A stretch of DNA of 64,000 nt from assembly GCF_002806975.1 (NCBI RefSeq), contig NZ_NIHD01000002.1, forward strand, positions 372,001 to 436,000, in the 5' to 3' direction. The first letter of the stretch is position 1; every line of letters begins with the position of its first letter. This document shows positions 55,467 to 64,000 of this stretch, one piece after another. Under the pieces are notes generated by a model that worked only from the letters and a program-made list of their open reading frames with translations, was not told the DNA's origin and searched no databases. The DNA comes from Marinobacter aromaticivorans (GTDB lineage: Bacteria; Pseudomonadota; Gammaproteobacteria; Pseudomonadales; Oleiphilaceae). Position numbers and translations under genes: made by a program.

Positions 55467-57175
55467 GTTGTTGCCTCGCTGTCTTGCCAGCGCAGGTAGC
55501 AGACGCTGGCAGCAATGCCCTGGCGGGCAAAAAAGTGCAGCCAGCGGATTTGATGATCCTGTAGTCGGTCGCCTGGGCCTTTTACCTCGATCATTTCATA
55601 ACGGGGCGCATCTTCGTCGATCTCCTTGGAAAACCGTACAAGATCCGGGAAACCGCTGCGATGTTCGCGAATATTCAGCAGGAGTCTCTCGAACATGATT
55701 TTCAGGTCTGCGGCCGGAATACGGTCCAGCGCCAGGTTCAGCAACTCTTCACTCAATGCCGGCCAGGCCACAAAGGGGTTGGTAATGCCCTGTTTGGCGG
55801 CGTAGGTTTCCAGAATTATCTGACGGTAGCCGCCATCCTTCAGGGCGGCAAAGCACTGATCAAAAGCAGCTTGCCGGCGGTTGACAAAATCCTCCCGCAC
55901 CAGATCCGCCGGCCCGGTGTGGAAGGGGTGAAAAAATGCACCGGGAATGGCTTTGAATATGGTGTGCCAGCACAGCAAGCCGAACAGGCTGTTGATCAGG
56001 GTATTTTCCACATAAAACGCAGGCGCTTCTGGCGTGGAAAGATGATCCCGAACCACCATCTCAACCGAGCCACCGGTTTGTGGCAGGGTCAGTGTGAACT
56101 CGCAGATTTCAGGATTCATCGAAGCGGACGGAACCGGCTCGCCCACCTTTTTCGCCAGCCGCTTCACAATGCGAGCCAAACCCTGAGCTTCGGCATCGCT
56201 CAACTCTTCCTTTTCCCACTGTGTTGCTATGGCCCAGGCTTGCTCAAAGCGTTTCATCCGCTCCAACAGACGCAGCTGTTTTAATCTCGCCTCGCGATGG
56301 CCACTGGCCGCCAGCGCATGCAACGCCAGCTCCCGATCACCCTGGCGCTCCGCCTGCCGCCCCAACTCGAGCAGCAGGCGATCACGGCGGCTGGTAAGCC
56401 AGGGGTTGTTTGTGGCTGCGGGAATATCAGCCCAAACCTCAGCGGCATGTACTCCGGCATCCAGGCTCTCGCGGCAGTGGTGCATGGCCAGGTAGGTATC
56501 CACCTCGCTGCGCTGAGAGAACGCCCGTGCTTCGGGGGTAAACTCCACCTGCTCATAGCGGTGATGGCCCAGCTCAACCAAAACAAAATCTGACCAGCTC
56601 TGGCGTAGGTTGCCGAAGAACATCAGGCGAATGCGATCGAACAAAGCCATATGGCTCACCCGAACCACCGGCGACGCCACCTCACCAAACCAGCCCGACA
56701 GTGTGCGGGCATCAGTATAGAATTCCTGCAGGATTTCCTTCATCCGGGCCTTAGGCCGATTTTTGGCAAGACCAGCCTGCTCCAAAACCGGCGCAAAAGC
56801 CGCGCGCAATTCAGCCAGAGTAAACAGACGGAAAATGTCATCCAGAGTTAGCAGGGGATTCGCATCCAGCCAGCCATCGGCAACCAGCTCATCCAATGCC
56901 TCCGCCTCCGGGCAGCCCAGCTCCGGGTAACTCAGCTTGTCGGTGCGAAACAGATCACCCGTGCGCATCACCATGCGGGTCAGCAAGGCACGGGCAGCGC
57001 GAGACAACTCAAAAAAATCACGCAAACAGCCTCGCTCCAGCTCCAGCAGCAGATCCGAGTGATAATTCGCCACCCAGGCCACGACCGTTTCCATGTTTTG
57101 CAGGTAGTACAGGGGGTTTTCAAGGTCTGCGGCGGTGGGGCGTTCATGGCCCGGAGCCATTATCAGTTCAGACAT
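55463..57175 (-). CDS. FAN1-type VRR-NUC nuclease
   Basis: A 570-residue bacterial homologue of the Fanconi-associated nuclease FAN1, a structure-specific 5' flap nuclease for interstrand crosslinks. The C-terminal VRR-NUC site reads SGFPDLVRFS (D511), then EMIEVKGPGDRLQDHQ (E530, K532), matching the catalytic layout of Pseudomonas FAN1. The N-terminal DNA-binding region and helical repeats fill the rest. It lies 6 bases after the HipB-like gene and overlaps the helicase gene, so all three form one operon. Confidence 0.93.
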   Translation of the reverse strand: MSELIMAPGHERPTAADLENPLYYLQNMETVVAWVANYHSDLLLELERGCLRDFFELSRAARALLTRMVMRTGDLFRTDKLSYPELGCPEAEALDELVADGWLDANPLLTLDDIFRLFTLAELRAAFAPVLEQAGLAKNRPKARMKEILQEFYTDARTLSGWFGEVASPVVRVSHMALFDRIRLMFFGNLRQSWSDFVLVELGHHRYEQVEFTPEARAFSQRSEVDTYLAMHHCRESLDAGVHAAEVWADIPAATNNPWLTSRRDRLLLELGRQAERQGDRELALHALAASGHREARLKQLRLLERMKRFEQAWAIATQWEKEELSDAEAQGLARIVKRLAKKVGEPVPSASMNPEICEFTLTLPQTGGSVEMVVRDHLSTPEAPAFYVENTLINSLFGLLCWHTIFKAIPGAFFHPFHTGPADLVREDFVNRRQAAFDQCFAALKDGGYRQIILETYAAKQGITNPFVAWPALSEELLNLALDRIPAADLKIMFERLLLNIREHRSGFPDLVRFSKEIDEDAPRYEMIEVKGPGDRLQDHQIRWLHFFARQGIAASVCYLRWQDSEATT

Positions 57176-57181
57176 GCCCTA

Positions 57182-57430
57182 TCACCATTCTTCGTTCCAG
57201 CCGCATAAATGATCCGGTGCGTTACGCTCCACCACACGCAACTCAAGGTCAAGAGCGGAAAGGAGTTTGAACAGAGTCTCAATGCGGGTCTTGTCCGGAT
57301 GGTTCTCGAAGCCGGAAACTGTGGCTTGCTTCACCCCAACTCTGACGCCCGCAGCCTGCTGACTAATGTTTTGGCGCTGCCTGGCATATTTAATAGCAGC
57401 AGCCAGAGCTTCAGGCGTTGTGATTCTCAT
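57182..57430 (-). CDS. HipB-like XRE regulator (orphan antitoxin type)
   Basis: An 82-residue helix-turn-helix protein: SQQAAGVRVGVKQATVSGFENHPDKTRIETLFKLLSALDLELRVVERN. The stretch VGVKQATVSGFENHPD matches E. coli HipB (GIKQATISNFENNPD), and the protein ends in Trp as HipB does. HipB is the antitoxin and repressor of the HipA kinase, but no hipA is present: a FAN1 gene follows after 6 bases. The ATG at 57430 follows AAGGA by 7 bases; an upstream in-frame start at 57457 is weaker. Likely an autoregulator of this repair operon. Confidence 0.85.
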   Translation of the reverse strand: MRITTPEALAAAIKYARQRQNISQQAAGVRVGVKQATVSGFENHPDKTRIETLFKLLSALDLELRVVERNAPDHLCGWNEEW

Positions 57431-57461
57431 GACTATTTCCTTTCGTAGACGATTCAACCTT

Positions 57462-57507
57462 CATCCCTTGTGGGGTATAAAGTCAAAAATATCCTTTATA
57501 CGGGATA
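57462..57507 (-). promoter_or_regulatory. HipB-type operators and promoter of the HipB-FAN1-helicase operon
   Basis: 57490-57507 reads TATCC-TTTATACG-GGATA, a perfect match to TATCC-N8-GGATA, the operator known for E. coli HipB. A degenerate second site CATCC-CTTGTGGG-GTATA lies at 57462-57479, centre 28 bp away. On the minus strand TTGACT (57486-57481) sits between them as a -35 candidate. This fits self-repression by the HipB-like protein. Confidence 0.75.
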
Positions 57508-57633
57508 ATGCCAGCGACAGTTTTTCCAAAATCGAATTTCACACCCTCTCACGTGCCTGAGCAGTCCGTTTCTCCAAGCACATACGGTAACCTGTAGCAT
57601 TGGAATAGTCTGAAATACCAAACAGGGAAAAGC

Positions 57634-60600
57634 ATGCCCGAACATTCTGCCATCACCCCAGGCTTTCATGCCGTTCACGCCAACCATCTGGAAGACCTGC
57701 GCCGGGCGGTGGTGTTTATCTGCCAGCAGAACCCGCTGCCACCGCTGCAGAGCGAGACCTTTCTGGTGCAGAGTAATGGTATTGCCCAGTGGTTAAAGCT
57801 GGCGCTGGCAGAGAAGCGTTCGGAAGATGGCAGTGAGGGCGGATTGGGCATTGCCGCCGGTATGGATTTTCTGTTCCCGGCGCGATTTATCTGGCAAGCC
57901 TACCGGGCCGTGCTGCCGGATGGTGAAGTGCCGGAACAGTCACCTTTTGATAAACGCCGGCTGGTGTGGCGGCTTTATCGACTGCTACCGGAGCTGGTCC
58001 ATACCGACGAGGTGTTCAACCCGCTGGCGCGCTTTCTGGAAGGCAGCGACCCGGATTTGCGGGCCTTCCAGCTGGCGGAGAAAGTAGCAGATCTGTTCGA
58101 CCAGTATCAGGTGTTCCGCGCCGATTGGCTGGCCGCCTGGGAGCAGGGCCGGGATGTGGTGATCACCGCCCGCAGCGAAGAAAAGCCGGTTGATAAGGAA
58201 ACGCTTTGGCAGCCGATGCTCTGGCGCAAACTGGTAGACGACACAGGTGCGGAAGCCCACACCAGCCGTTCGCAGATTCACACGCGGTTTATGGCCGAGG
58301 GTCAGCGTATCTCTGCGCCCGCTCACCCAAGCCGCTTGCCCAAACGCATCGTAGTATTCGGGGTATCCTCGCTGCCGCGTCAGGCGCTGGAAGCTCTGTA
58401 TGTTCTCAGTCGTTTCAGCCAGGTGGTGCTGTGCGTACACAACCCGTCGCAGTTTTACTGGGCGGATATTGTCAGCGACCGCGAACTGCTGAAAGCAGAG
58501 CGCAAGCGGGGCAAGGTTCACCAGACCCTGTCGATGATTGAAGATCCCGGCCAGCTCCACCAGCACGCCAATCCGCTGCTGGCCGCCTGGGGTAAACAAG
58601 GCCGGGATTATATTCGCTTGCTGGATGAGTTCGACAATCCCGATGAGTATCGTGCCAGCTTCCAGACGCCGGATCAGAAGATCGATATCTTCTCCGAGCA
58701 TGGATCGGATCAGGCGCCATGTTTGCTGCATCAGCTCCAGAACGACATCTACAACCTGACGCCCCTTCAGGAAATCCGGGACGAACAACGCCAACTCAAT
58801 CTGGCCCACGACCACTCCATCGCCTTCCACGATGCCCACAGCCCGCAGCGGGAAGTGGAGATTCTGCACGATCAGCTTCTGGCTGCCTTCAACGCAGATG
58901 CCACGCTGCGACCTCGGGATGTGATGGTGATGGTGCCGGACATCAACGTCTACGCACCTCATATTCAGGCGGTGTTTGGTCGCTACACATCAGGCCTCAA
59001 GCGCCACATTCCGTTCACTATTTCCGATCAGGGCCAACGCCACCACGAGCCGGTGCTGATTGCCCTGGAAACGCTCATGTCATTGCCCCGCAGCCGTTTC
59101 GGGGTGAGTGAGATCATCAGCTTGCTGGAAGTGCCGGGAATTCGCGATCGCTTTGACATTGCCGAAGAAGAAATTCCATTGGCCCGGCGCTGGGTAGAAG
59201 GCGCCAACATTCGCTGGGGTCTGCACGGCGCCCACCGGGAAAGCCTTGAACTGCCTGCCGGTCTTGAGCGCAACACCTGGCAGGCTGGCCTGCGCTCCAT
59301 GCTGCTGGGATACGGCATGGGCGACGATGAGCCCTGGGCCGGTGTTCAGCCCTACGGTGAAATCGGCGGGCTGCAAGCCAGTCTGGCCGGGCGCCTTGGC
59401 GAGTTTGTGTACCGCCTGGAAACCCTGTGGCAAGAGCTGCAAGCAAGCCGCACACCCCAAGAGTGGGAAGAACTCTTCTCGGCCATGCTGGAACAGTTTT
59501 TCCACAAGGTAGAAGGGCATGATTTATTGCTGCTGAACCGCTTTCGTCGGCAACTGGAACAGTGGCTGGAAGACACCCTGGCCGCCGGGCTGAATCAGCA
59601 ATCCTTACCGCTGAATATAGTGAAGGACGTATTGCTGCAGGGCCTGGACGAGGGCGGCCTGAACCAGCGCTTCCTGGCCGGCAAGGTAAACTTTGCCACC
59701 TTGATGCCCATGCGGGCGATTCCTTTCCGCAAGGTGTGCCTGCTGGGCATGAACGACGGCGACTACCCCCGCTCACGGCCACCGGTGGATTTTGATCTGA
59801 TGGCCCAGGATTACCGCCCGGGGGACCGTTCCCGCCGGGAAGACGACCGTTACCTGTTTCTCGAAGCCATGCTCTCCGCCCGCGAACAGCTTTATATCAG
59901 TTGGGTAGGACGCAGTATCAAGGACGATTCGGAACGCCCACCGTCTGTGCTTGTAGGCCAACTGCAGGATCACCTGAACAGCCTGTGGCAGGTGCCCGGC
60001 CAGCCGGACGTTACCGTAACCAAAGCACTGACCACATGCCACCCGCTTCAACCCTTCAGCCGGGATTATTTCCCCAAAGCTAACGGTCTGGGCGAAGGCG
60101 AGGGCAATCAGCCAAAGCCCCTCGCCGAGGTGCTGGCCGGCCGCAGCCTGTTCACCTACGAACACGAATGGCGCGGTGCCCATGGCAACGAGGCTGAAGA
60201 AAATCGTGAGCAGCAAACCGCCCTGCCGTATCAGCAGCCAGAGGAACCGATCACCCTCAACGATCTGGCCGCTTTCCTGAAAAAGCCTGTGGATACCTTT
60301 TACCAGCGTCGCCTGCAGGTGCGCTTCGAGGATGTGGAAGACGACGACACAGATAACGAAAACTTTGATCTGAACGGGCTCGACCGCTGGCGTCTGGATA
60401 CCGAACTGATTGAGCAGGGCCTGCTGAAAGCCAAAGATGAAGAAGACCTGCATGAACGCCTGGAAAGCACGCTGGATCGCATGGCGCGACGTGGCGATCT
60501 GGGCATGGGTGTAACTGAACACAGACTACGCAGCGACCTCTCTGGCCGCTTACCAGATCTGTTCCAACGCTATCAAAGCGCCTTGGCCGAGTGGCCCGAA

Positions 60601-61233
60601 GCGATCAGTGAACCCTTGCCGTTTGAATATCGTCTGTCCAATAACACTGGATCGGTAGAAGTGCTGGATTTAATTAACAACCTGCGCCGCAACCACGAAG
60701 GCAAAACCTGCCGCCTTGTGATTGCCGGTTCCAGCCTGCTCACCGCCAGCGGTAACAGCAAGAAGCTCCGCTACGCCAACCTGATGCGGGACTGGGTGAT
60801 TCATCTGGCCGGGCAACTGACTGCACAACCGTTTGAAACGCTGATTCTGGGCAAGGAGGAAGGCCGGAAAGTCCGCTTTGCACCTCTGCCCAAGGAATCC
60901 GCCGCCAGGCATCTCGATGCCATACTTGCGCATTGGATAGAAGCCAGCACCCGCGCCTTGCCACTGCATTGTGAAGCCGGCTTTGCCTGGATTTACAGCT
61001 TCTACCAGAGCAAAAAGTTCCTCGGTGATCACGACCGCGCCATCAGCGATGCCCAGCAGGCCTACACCACGGCCCTGGAGCGGGACACAGGCTATCTGCG
61101 TGGCGCCTTTGAAAGTCCCGAAGCCCTGATGGAAAGCGGCGAATTTGAAGCCTTGCTGCACGCGCTTTATGTGCCTCTTTGGGAAGCTGAACAGGGTAAA
61201 TCCGCCGCCGGTCAGATTGAGGGCAAGCTATGA
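57634..61233 (+). CDS. recC: Exodeoxyribonuclease V subunit gamma (RecC)
   Basis: A 1199-residue RecC, the Chi-recognising subunit of RecBCD. The N-terminus (FHAVHANHLEDLRRAVVFICQQNPLPPLQSETFLVQSNGIAQWLKLALA) and VCLLGMNDGDYPRSRPPVDFDLMAQDYRPGDRSRREDDRYLFLEAMLSAR are typical of RecC. It is somewhat longer than E. coli RecC. It overlaps recB by 4 bases. RecBCD repairs double-strand breaks and degrades foreign linear DNA. The gene is divergent from the HipB-FAN1-helicase operon. Confidence 0.95.
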   Translation: MPEHSAITPGFHAVHANHLEDLRRAVVFICQQNPLPPLQSETFLVQSNGIAQWLKLALAEKRSEDGSEGGLGIAAGMDFLFPARFIWQAYRAVLPDGEVPEQSPFDKRRLVWRLYRLLPELVHTDEVFNPLARFLEGSDPDLRAFQLAEKVADLFDQYQVFRADWLAAWEQGRDVVITARSEEKPVDKETLWQPMLWRKLVDDTGAEAHTSRSQIHTRFMAEGQRISAPAHPSRLPKRIVVFGVSSLPRQALEALYVLSRFSQVVLCVHNPSQFYWADIVSDRELLKAERKRGKVHQTLSMIEDPGQLHQHANPLLAAWGKQGRDYIRLLDEFDNPDEYRASFQTPDQKIDIFSEHGSDQAPCLLHQLQNDIYNLTPLQEIRDEQRQLNLAHDHSIAFHDAHSPQREVEILHDQLLAAFNADATLRPRDVMVMVPDINVYAPHIQAVFGRYTSGLKRHIPFTISDQGQRHHEPVLIALETLMSLPRSRFGVSEIISLLEVPGIRDRFDIAEEEIPLARRWVEGANIRWGLHGAHRESLELPAGLERNTWQAGLRSMLLGYGMGDDEPWAGVQPYGEIGGLQASLAGRLGEFVYRLETLWQELQASRTPQEWEELFSAMLEQFFHKVEGHDLLLLNRFRRQLEQWLEDTLAAGLNQQSLPLNIVKDVLLQGLDEGGLNQRFLAGKVNFATLMPMRAIPFRKVCLLGMNDGDYPRSRPPVDFDLMAQDYRPGDRSRREDDRYLFLEAMLSAREQLYISWVGRSIKDDSERPPSVLVGQLQDHLNSLWQVPGQPDVTVTKALTTCHPLQPFSRDYFPKANGLGEGEGNQPKPLAEVLAGRSLFTYEHEWRGAHGNEAEENREQQTALPYQQPEEPITLNDLAAFLKKPVDTFYQRRLQVRFEDVEDDDTDNENFDLNGLDRWRLDTELIEQGLLKAKDEEDLHERLESTLDRMARRGDLGMGVTEHRLRSDLSGRLPDLFQRYQSALAEWPEAISEPLPFEYRLSNNTGSVEVLDLINNLRRNHEGKTCRLVIAGSSLLTASGNSKKLRYANLMRDWVIHLAGQLTAQPFETLILGKEEGRKVRFAPLPKESAARHLDAILAHWIEASTRALPLHCEAGFAWIYSFYQSKKFLGDHDRAISDAQQAYTTALERDTGYLRGAFESPEALMESGEFEALLHALYVPLWEAEQGKSAAGQIEGKL

Positions 61234-64000
61234 CAGCCATCACCGAGACAAAAAACCCGAACCTTGATCCGCTGGCGCTGCCCCTGCACGGCAGCAGCCT
61301 GATTGAGGCCAGTGCGGGTACCGGAAAAACCTTCACCATCGCCATTTTGTACGTGCGTTTTGTGCTTGGCCACGAACAACCCGAAGACAGCCCGCTGGCT
61401 GCCGGCATGCTGCCGCCCAACCTGCTGGTGGTCACCTTCACCGACGCCGCCACCAAGGAACTCCGGGATCGCATTCGTACCCGGCTCACGCAAGCGGCCG
61501 AAGTGTTTTCCAGCAACGGGGAGAGCATTCAGCCCACACCGGAAACCGCTCTGATCCATCAGCTCCGGGAAGACAGCTACCCCGACCCGGCAACCTGGCC
61601 GGACTGCCGCAAAAAGCTGCTGCTGGCCGCCGAGTGGATGGACGAAGCCGCGGTGTCCACCATTCACGCCTGGTGTAACCGGATGCTCACCGAGCATGCG
61701 TTCGACAGCGGCAGCCTGTTCCGCCTGTCACTGGAAACCGATCAGAGCGAACTGCTCGATGAAGTGGCGCGGGACTACTGGCGTACCTTTATCTATCCGC
61801 TTAGCCCTGAAAAAAGCGAAGAGCTAATATCATGGTGGCCGAGCCCAACTGCCCTCGGTAAAGCTCTGAAATCACTAATTGGGAAGGTCGAGAGCAATGC
61901 CTTACCAGTGGAGTCGGTAGAGGCGCTTGTTGATCAGGCGGAAAAAGAGAAATCAGATTATCTTCAGCGATTGAAAGAGCCCTGGATGGAATGGTGCATC
62001 GAGCTTAGAGAGTGGATAGATGCAACACAAAACTACAAAAAAGCGAGCGACAAGCTTATTGGCGGGACTCAAGCCAATACTATAAAAAACGCTGTCTCAC
62101 ATCTCGAAAACTGGGCTAAAAGCGACGAGAACCTGCCGAAGGGGTTTCTGGAAAGCGGCAACAAAAGACCCAAAGGTTATTTCTATCTAACCGAAGAGGG
62201 ACTGGGCGATATATGGAAGGGTGCTGATCCATTTCCAAATCACCCGGCGATGTCTGAAATTGTTCAACTTGAAGCGGATTTAAGGCAACTGCCAACAGCT
62301 AAGTCCAACATTCTTCAGCATGCACTTGGTTGGATCAATCAACGACTGGAATCGGAAAAACAAAAACGCTCCGAAATGGGCTTTGACGATCTGCTCACAC
62401 GGCTGGACGATGCCCTGCATGGCCCCCGTGGCGATCAACTGGCAGCCACCATTCGTCGCCAGTTCCCGGTGGCGCTGATCGACGAATTCCAGGACACAGA
62501 TCCGGTGCAATACCGCATCTTCAACCGCATTTACCGGGTTGCAGAGAATCACCCGGATACCTGCCTGCTGATGATCGGCGATCCGAAGCAGGCCATTTAC
62601 GGCTTCCGCGGCGCCGACATCTACACCTATCTGGCCGCCCGCACCGGCGCCCGCGACCGCACCTGGACACTGGGCCGCAACTTCCGTTCGTCCAAACCCA
62701 TGGTGAAAGCAGTCAACCGGGTATTTGAACATGGCGATCTGAACAGCCCGGAAGGTGCCTTCCTGTTCGGCAAGGGCGATACCTCCCCCCTGCCATTTCA
62801 GGGGGTAGAGGCAAATGGCACCAAACGCCTGTGGTCGGTCAACGGCGAGATACAGCCCAGCCTCACCCTATGGTCACTGGAAAGCGATCAGGAAGACAAA
62901 AATGGCAATCGCAAGGGACTGGCCAAAGGCACCGCCACAACAGAGGTGGCCGAAACCTGCGCCAGCGAAATCGCCCGACTGCTGACACTTGGCCAGCAGG
63001 GGCAGGCCGGTTTTGCTCTGGAAGAGAACAAAGGCGACCTGGAGCCGGTTGAACCCAAAGACATCGCCATTCTGGTGAATAACCGCAACGAAGCCGCTGC
63101 AGTGCGAGATGCTCTGGGCCAGAGGCGCATCAAGAGCGTGTACCTGTCTGACCGGGATTCAGTACTCACCTCGCAAGAGGCAAAGGAAGTGCTGTGCTGG
63201 CTCAAAGCCTTTGCTGAGCCACGGCAACTGGCCTACGCCCGGGCGGCGCTGGCCACGCCCACTCTCGGCTTGCCCTGGCGCTACCTTGACCAGCTGTTGA
63301 CCGACGAGATGGCGCTGGAGCGGGAGATTGACCGCTTTATGGCTTATCAGAAGCAGTGGCAAAGTCAGGGTGTACTGCCCATGCTGCGCAGCTTCCTGAT
63401 GGACTTCGATGTACCCGGGCGCCTGCTGCAGCGCCCGGAGGGCGAACGCCGGCTGACCGACATTCTGCACATTGCCGAACTCCTGCAACAGGACAGTCTG
63501 CAACTGGACGGCGAACACGCATTGGTGCACCACTACACCCAGATTCTGCGGGCGGCGGACGAAGAAGACGAACACCGCACCCTGCGCCTGGAAAGCGATG
63601 CCGGCCTGGTAAAAGTGATTACCGTGCACAAATCCAAAGGTCTGGAATACCCCCTGGTGTTCCTGCCCTTTGGCACAGCCTTCCGCGCTCAAAACGAAAA
63701 ACAGTCGTTCGTGCGCTATCACGATGACAACGCAAAGCTGATCACCGTGTTTGATCCAACACCGGAAGACGTTGCCCGGGCAGATCAGGAGCGGCTGGGC
63801 GAGGATATCCGCAAACTCTACGTGGCCCTGACCCGCGCCCGTTTTGCCACCTGGGTCGGCGTTGCGGAGATTGATAACTGGCACCTCAGTGGCCTGGGGT
63901 ATCTGCTGGGTGGCGAGCCTGCGGCGCAACACCCGCTCAGTGGCGCGCTGAAGCCTCTGGTTGATGGCTACACCGAGCTATGTGCCCAGCCGCTGCCAGA
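61230..64000 (+). CDS. recB: Exodeoxyribonuclease V subunit beta (RecB), partial
   Basis: The first 923 codons of RecB; it continues past the right edge. It is the 3'-5' helicase and nuclease subunit of RecBCD. Visible are Walker A SLIEASAGTGKTFTIAILYVRF (near residue 30), VTFTDAATKELRDRIR, STIHAWCNRML, Walker B IDEFQDTDPVQYRIF, GDPKQAIYGFRGADI, and the C-terminal helicase motifs VITVHKSKGLEYPLVFLP and RKLYVALTRARFATWVG. The nuclease domain lies outside. Codons about 197-350 are visibly more AT-rich than the rest. The ATG overlaps the recC stop; recD probably follows. Confidence 0.95.
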   Translation, partial: MTAITETKNPNLDPLALPLHGSSLIEASAGTGKTFTIAILYVRFVLGHEQPEDSPLAAGMLPPNLLVVTFTDAATKELRDRIRTRLTQAAEVFSSNGESIQPTPETALIHQLREDSYPDPATWPDCRKKLLLAAEWMDEAAVSTIHAWCNRMLTEHAFDSGSLFRLSLETDQSELLDEVARDYWRTFIYPLSPEKSEELISWWPSPTALGKALKSLIGKVESNALPVESVEALVDQAEKEKSDYLQRLKEPWMEWCIELREWIDATQNYKKASDKLIGGTQANTIKNAVSHLENWAKSDENLPKGFLESGNKRPKGYFYLTEEGLGDIWKGADPFPNHPAMSEIVQLEADLRQLPTAKSNILQHALGWINQRLESEKQKRSEMGFDDLLTRLDDALHGPRGDQLAATIRRQFPVALIDEFQDTDPVQYRIFNRIYRVAENHPDTCLLMIGDPKQAIYGFRGADIYTYLAARTGARDRTWTLGRNFRSSKPMVKAVNRVFEHGDLNSPEGAFLFGKGDTSPLPFQGVEANGTKRLWSVNGEIQPSLTLWSLESDQEDKNGNRKGLAKGTATTEVAETCASEIARLLTLGQQGQAGFALEENKGDLEPVEPKDIAILVNNRNEAAAVRDALGQRRIKSVYLSDRDSVLTSQEAKEVLCWLKAFAEPRQLAYARAALATPTLGLPWRYLDQLLTDEMALEREIDRFMAYQKQWQSQGVLPMLRSFLMDFDVPGRLLQRPEGERRLTDILHIAELLQQDSLQLDGEHALVHHYTQILRAADEEDEHRTLRLESDAGLVKVITVHKSKGLEYPLVFLPFGTAFRAQNEKQSFVRYHDDNAKLITVFDPTPEDVARADQERLGEDIRKLYVALTRARFATWVGVAEIDNWHLSGLGYLLGGEPAAQHPLSGALKPLVDGYTELCAQPLP

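Noticed and set aside
57182..57430. Complete HipBA toxin-antitoxin pair
   Set aside because: Both neighbours were examined: the downstream gene is a FAN1 nuclease with no HipA kinase motif, and the upstream side is recC.
57985..58962. Minus-strand open frame inside recC
   Set aside because: A shadow frame caused by GC-rich third positions; recC is unambiguous here.

Overview
The window looks like chromosome of a marine, halotolerant gammaproteobacterium, most likely Marinobacter or a close relative. This rests on the gene set: ectoine synthase, Na+-type PomA/PomB flagellar stator proteins, a Na+/H+ antiporter-family carrier, an aa3-type cytochrome oxidase cluster with ctaG/ctaA/ctaB/surf1/sco, and YheV and PA4642-type proteins in a GC-rich background. 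No database search was possible, so the genus is an inference. No prophage, insertion sequence, integrase or CRISPR array was seen.

Layout: 0.1-8 kb holds ectC, an MFS carrier, an ornithine-decarboxylase-family enzyme, an ATP-grasp protein, a small exported protein, an eIF-2B-like protein and the hrpB helicase. 8-17 kb is the cytochrome c oxidase locus on the minus strand (ctaC-ctaD-ctaG-ctaE, a twin-membrane-segment gene on the plus strand, then surf1, an assembly-associated protein, ctaA, ctaB, sco). 17-25 kb carries a MATE exporter, an unknown protein behind a riboswitch-like leader, an antiporter, yheV-prlC, a gamma-carbonic anhydrase and an Hsp20 gene with a clear sigma-32 promoter. 25-32 kb carries PA4642, pomA-pomB, aroE-hemF-tsaC-dprA and a LysM protein. 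32-40 kb carries def-fmt-rsmB-trkA, glyQ-glyS, a decayed gmhB and tRNA-Pro(CGG). 40-47 kb carries an RbbA-type ABC export system and a phospholipase-D-like lipoprotein. 47-50 kb carries a sulfur/electron-transfer module (rhodanese, octaheme cytochrome, cytochrome b, DsrE). 50-53 kb carries a GAF-GAF-GGDEF-EAL protein and a VOC protein. 53-64 kb is a DNA-repair block: a HipB-like regulator + FAN1 nuclease + nuclease/Fe-S helicase operon, divergent from recC-recB (recB is cut by the window edge).

The most unusual item is that last block. A small HTH protein closely resembling the HipB antitoxin heads the FAN1/helicase operon where a hipA toxin gene would be expected. Its promoter region carries a perfect TATCC-N8-GGATA palindrome, the operator known for E. 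coli HipB, plus a degenerate second copy 28 bp away. Other notable items are a gmhB remnant with an in-frame TGA directly after glyS, three copies of a hairpin repeat at gene 3' ends, a 25-bp perfect inverted repeat, and a leader with mutually exclusive stems before the gene at 18814.
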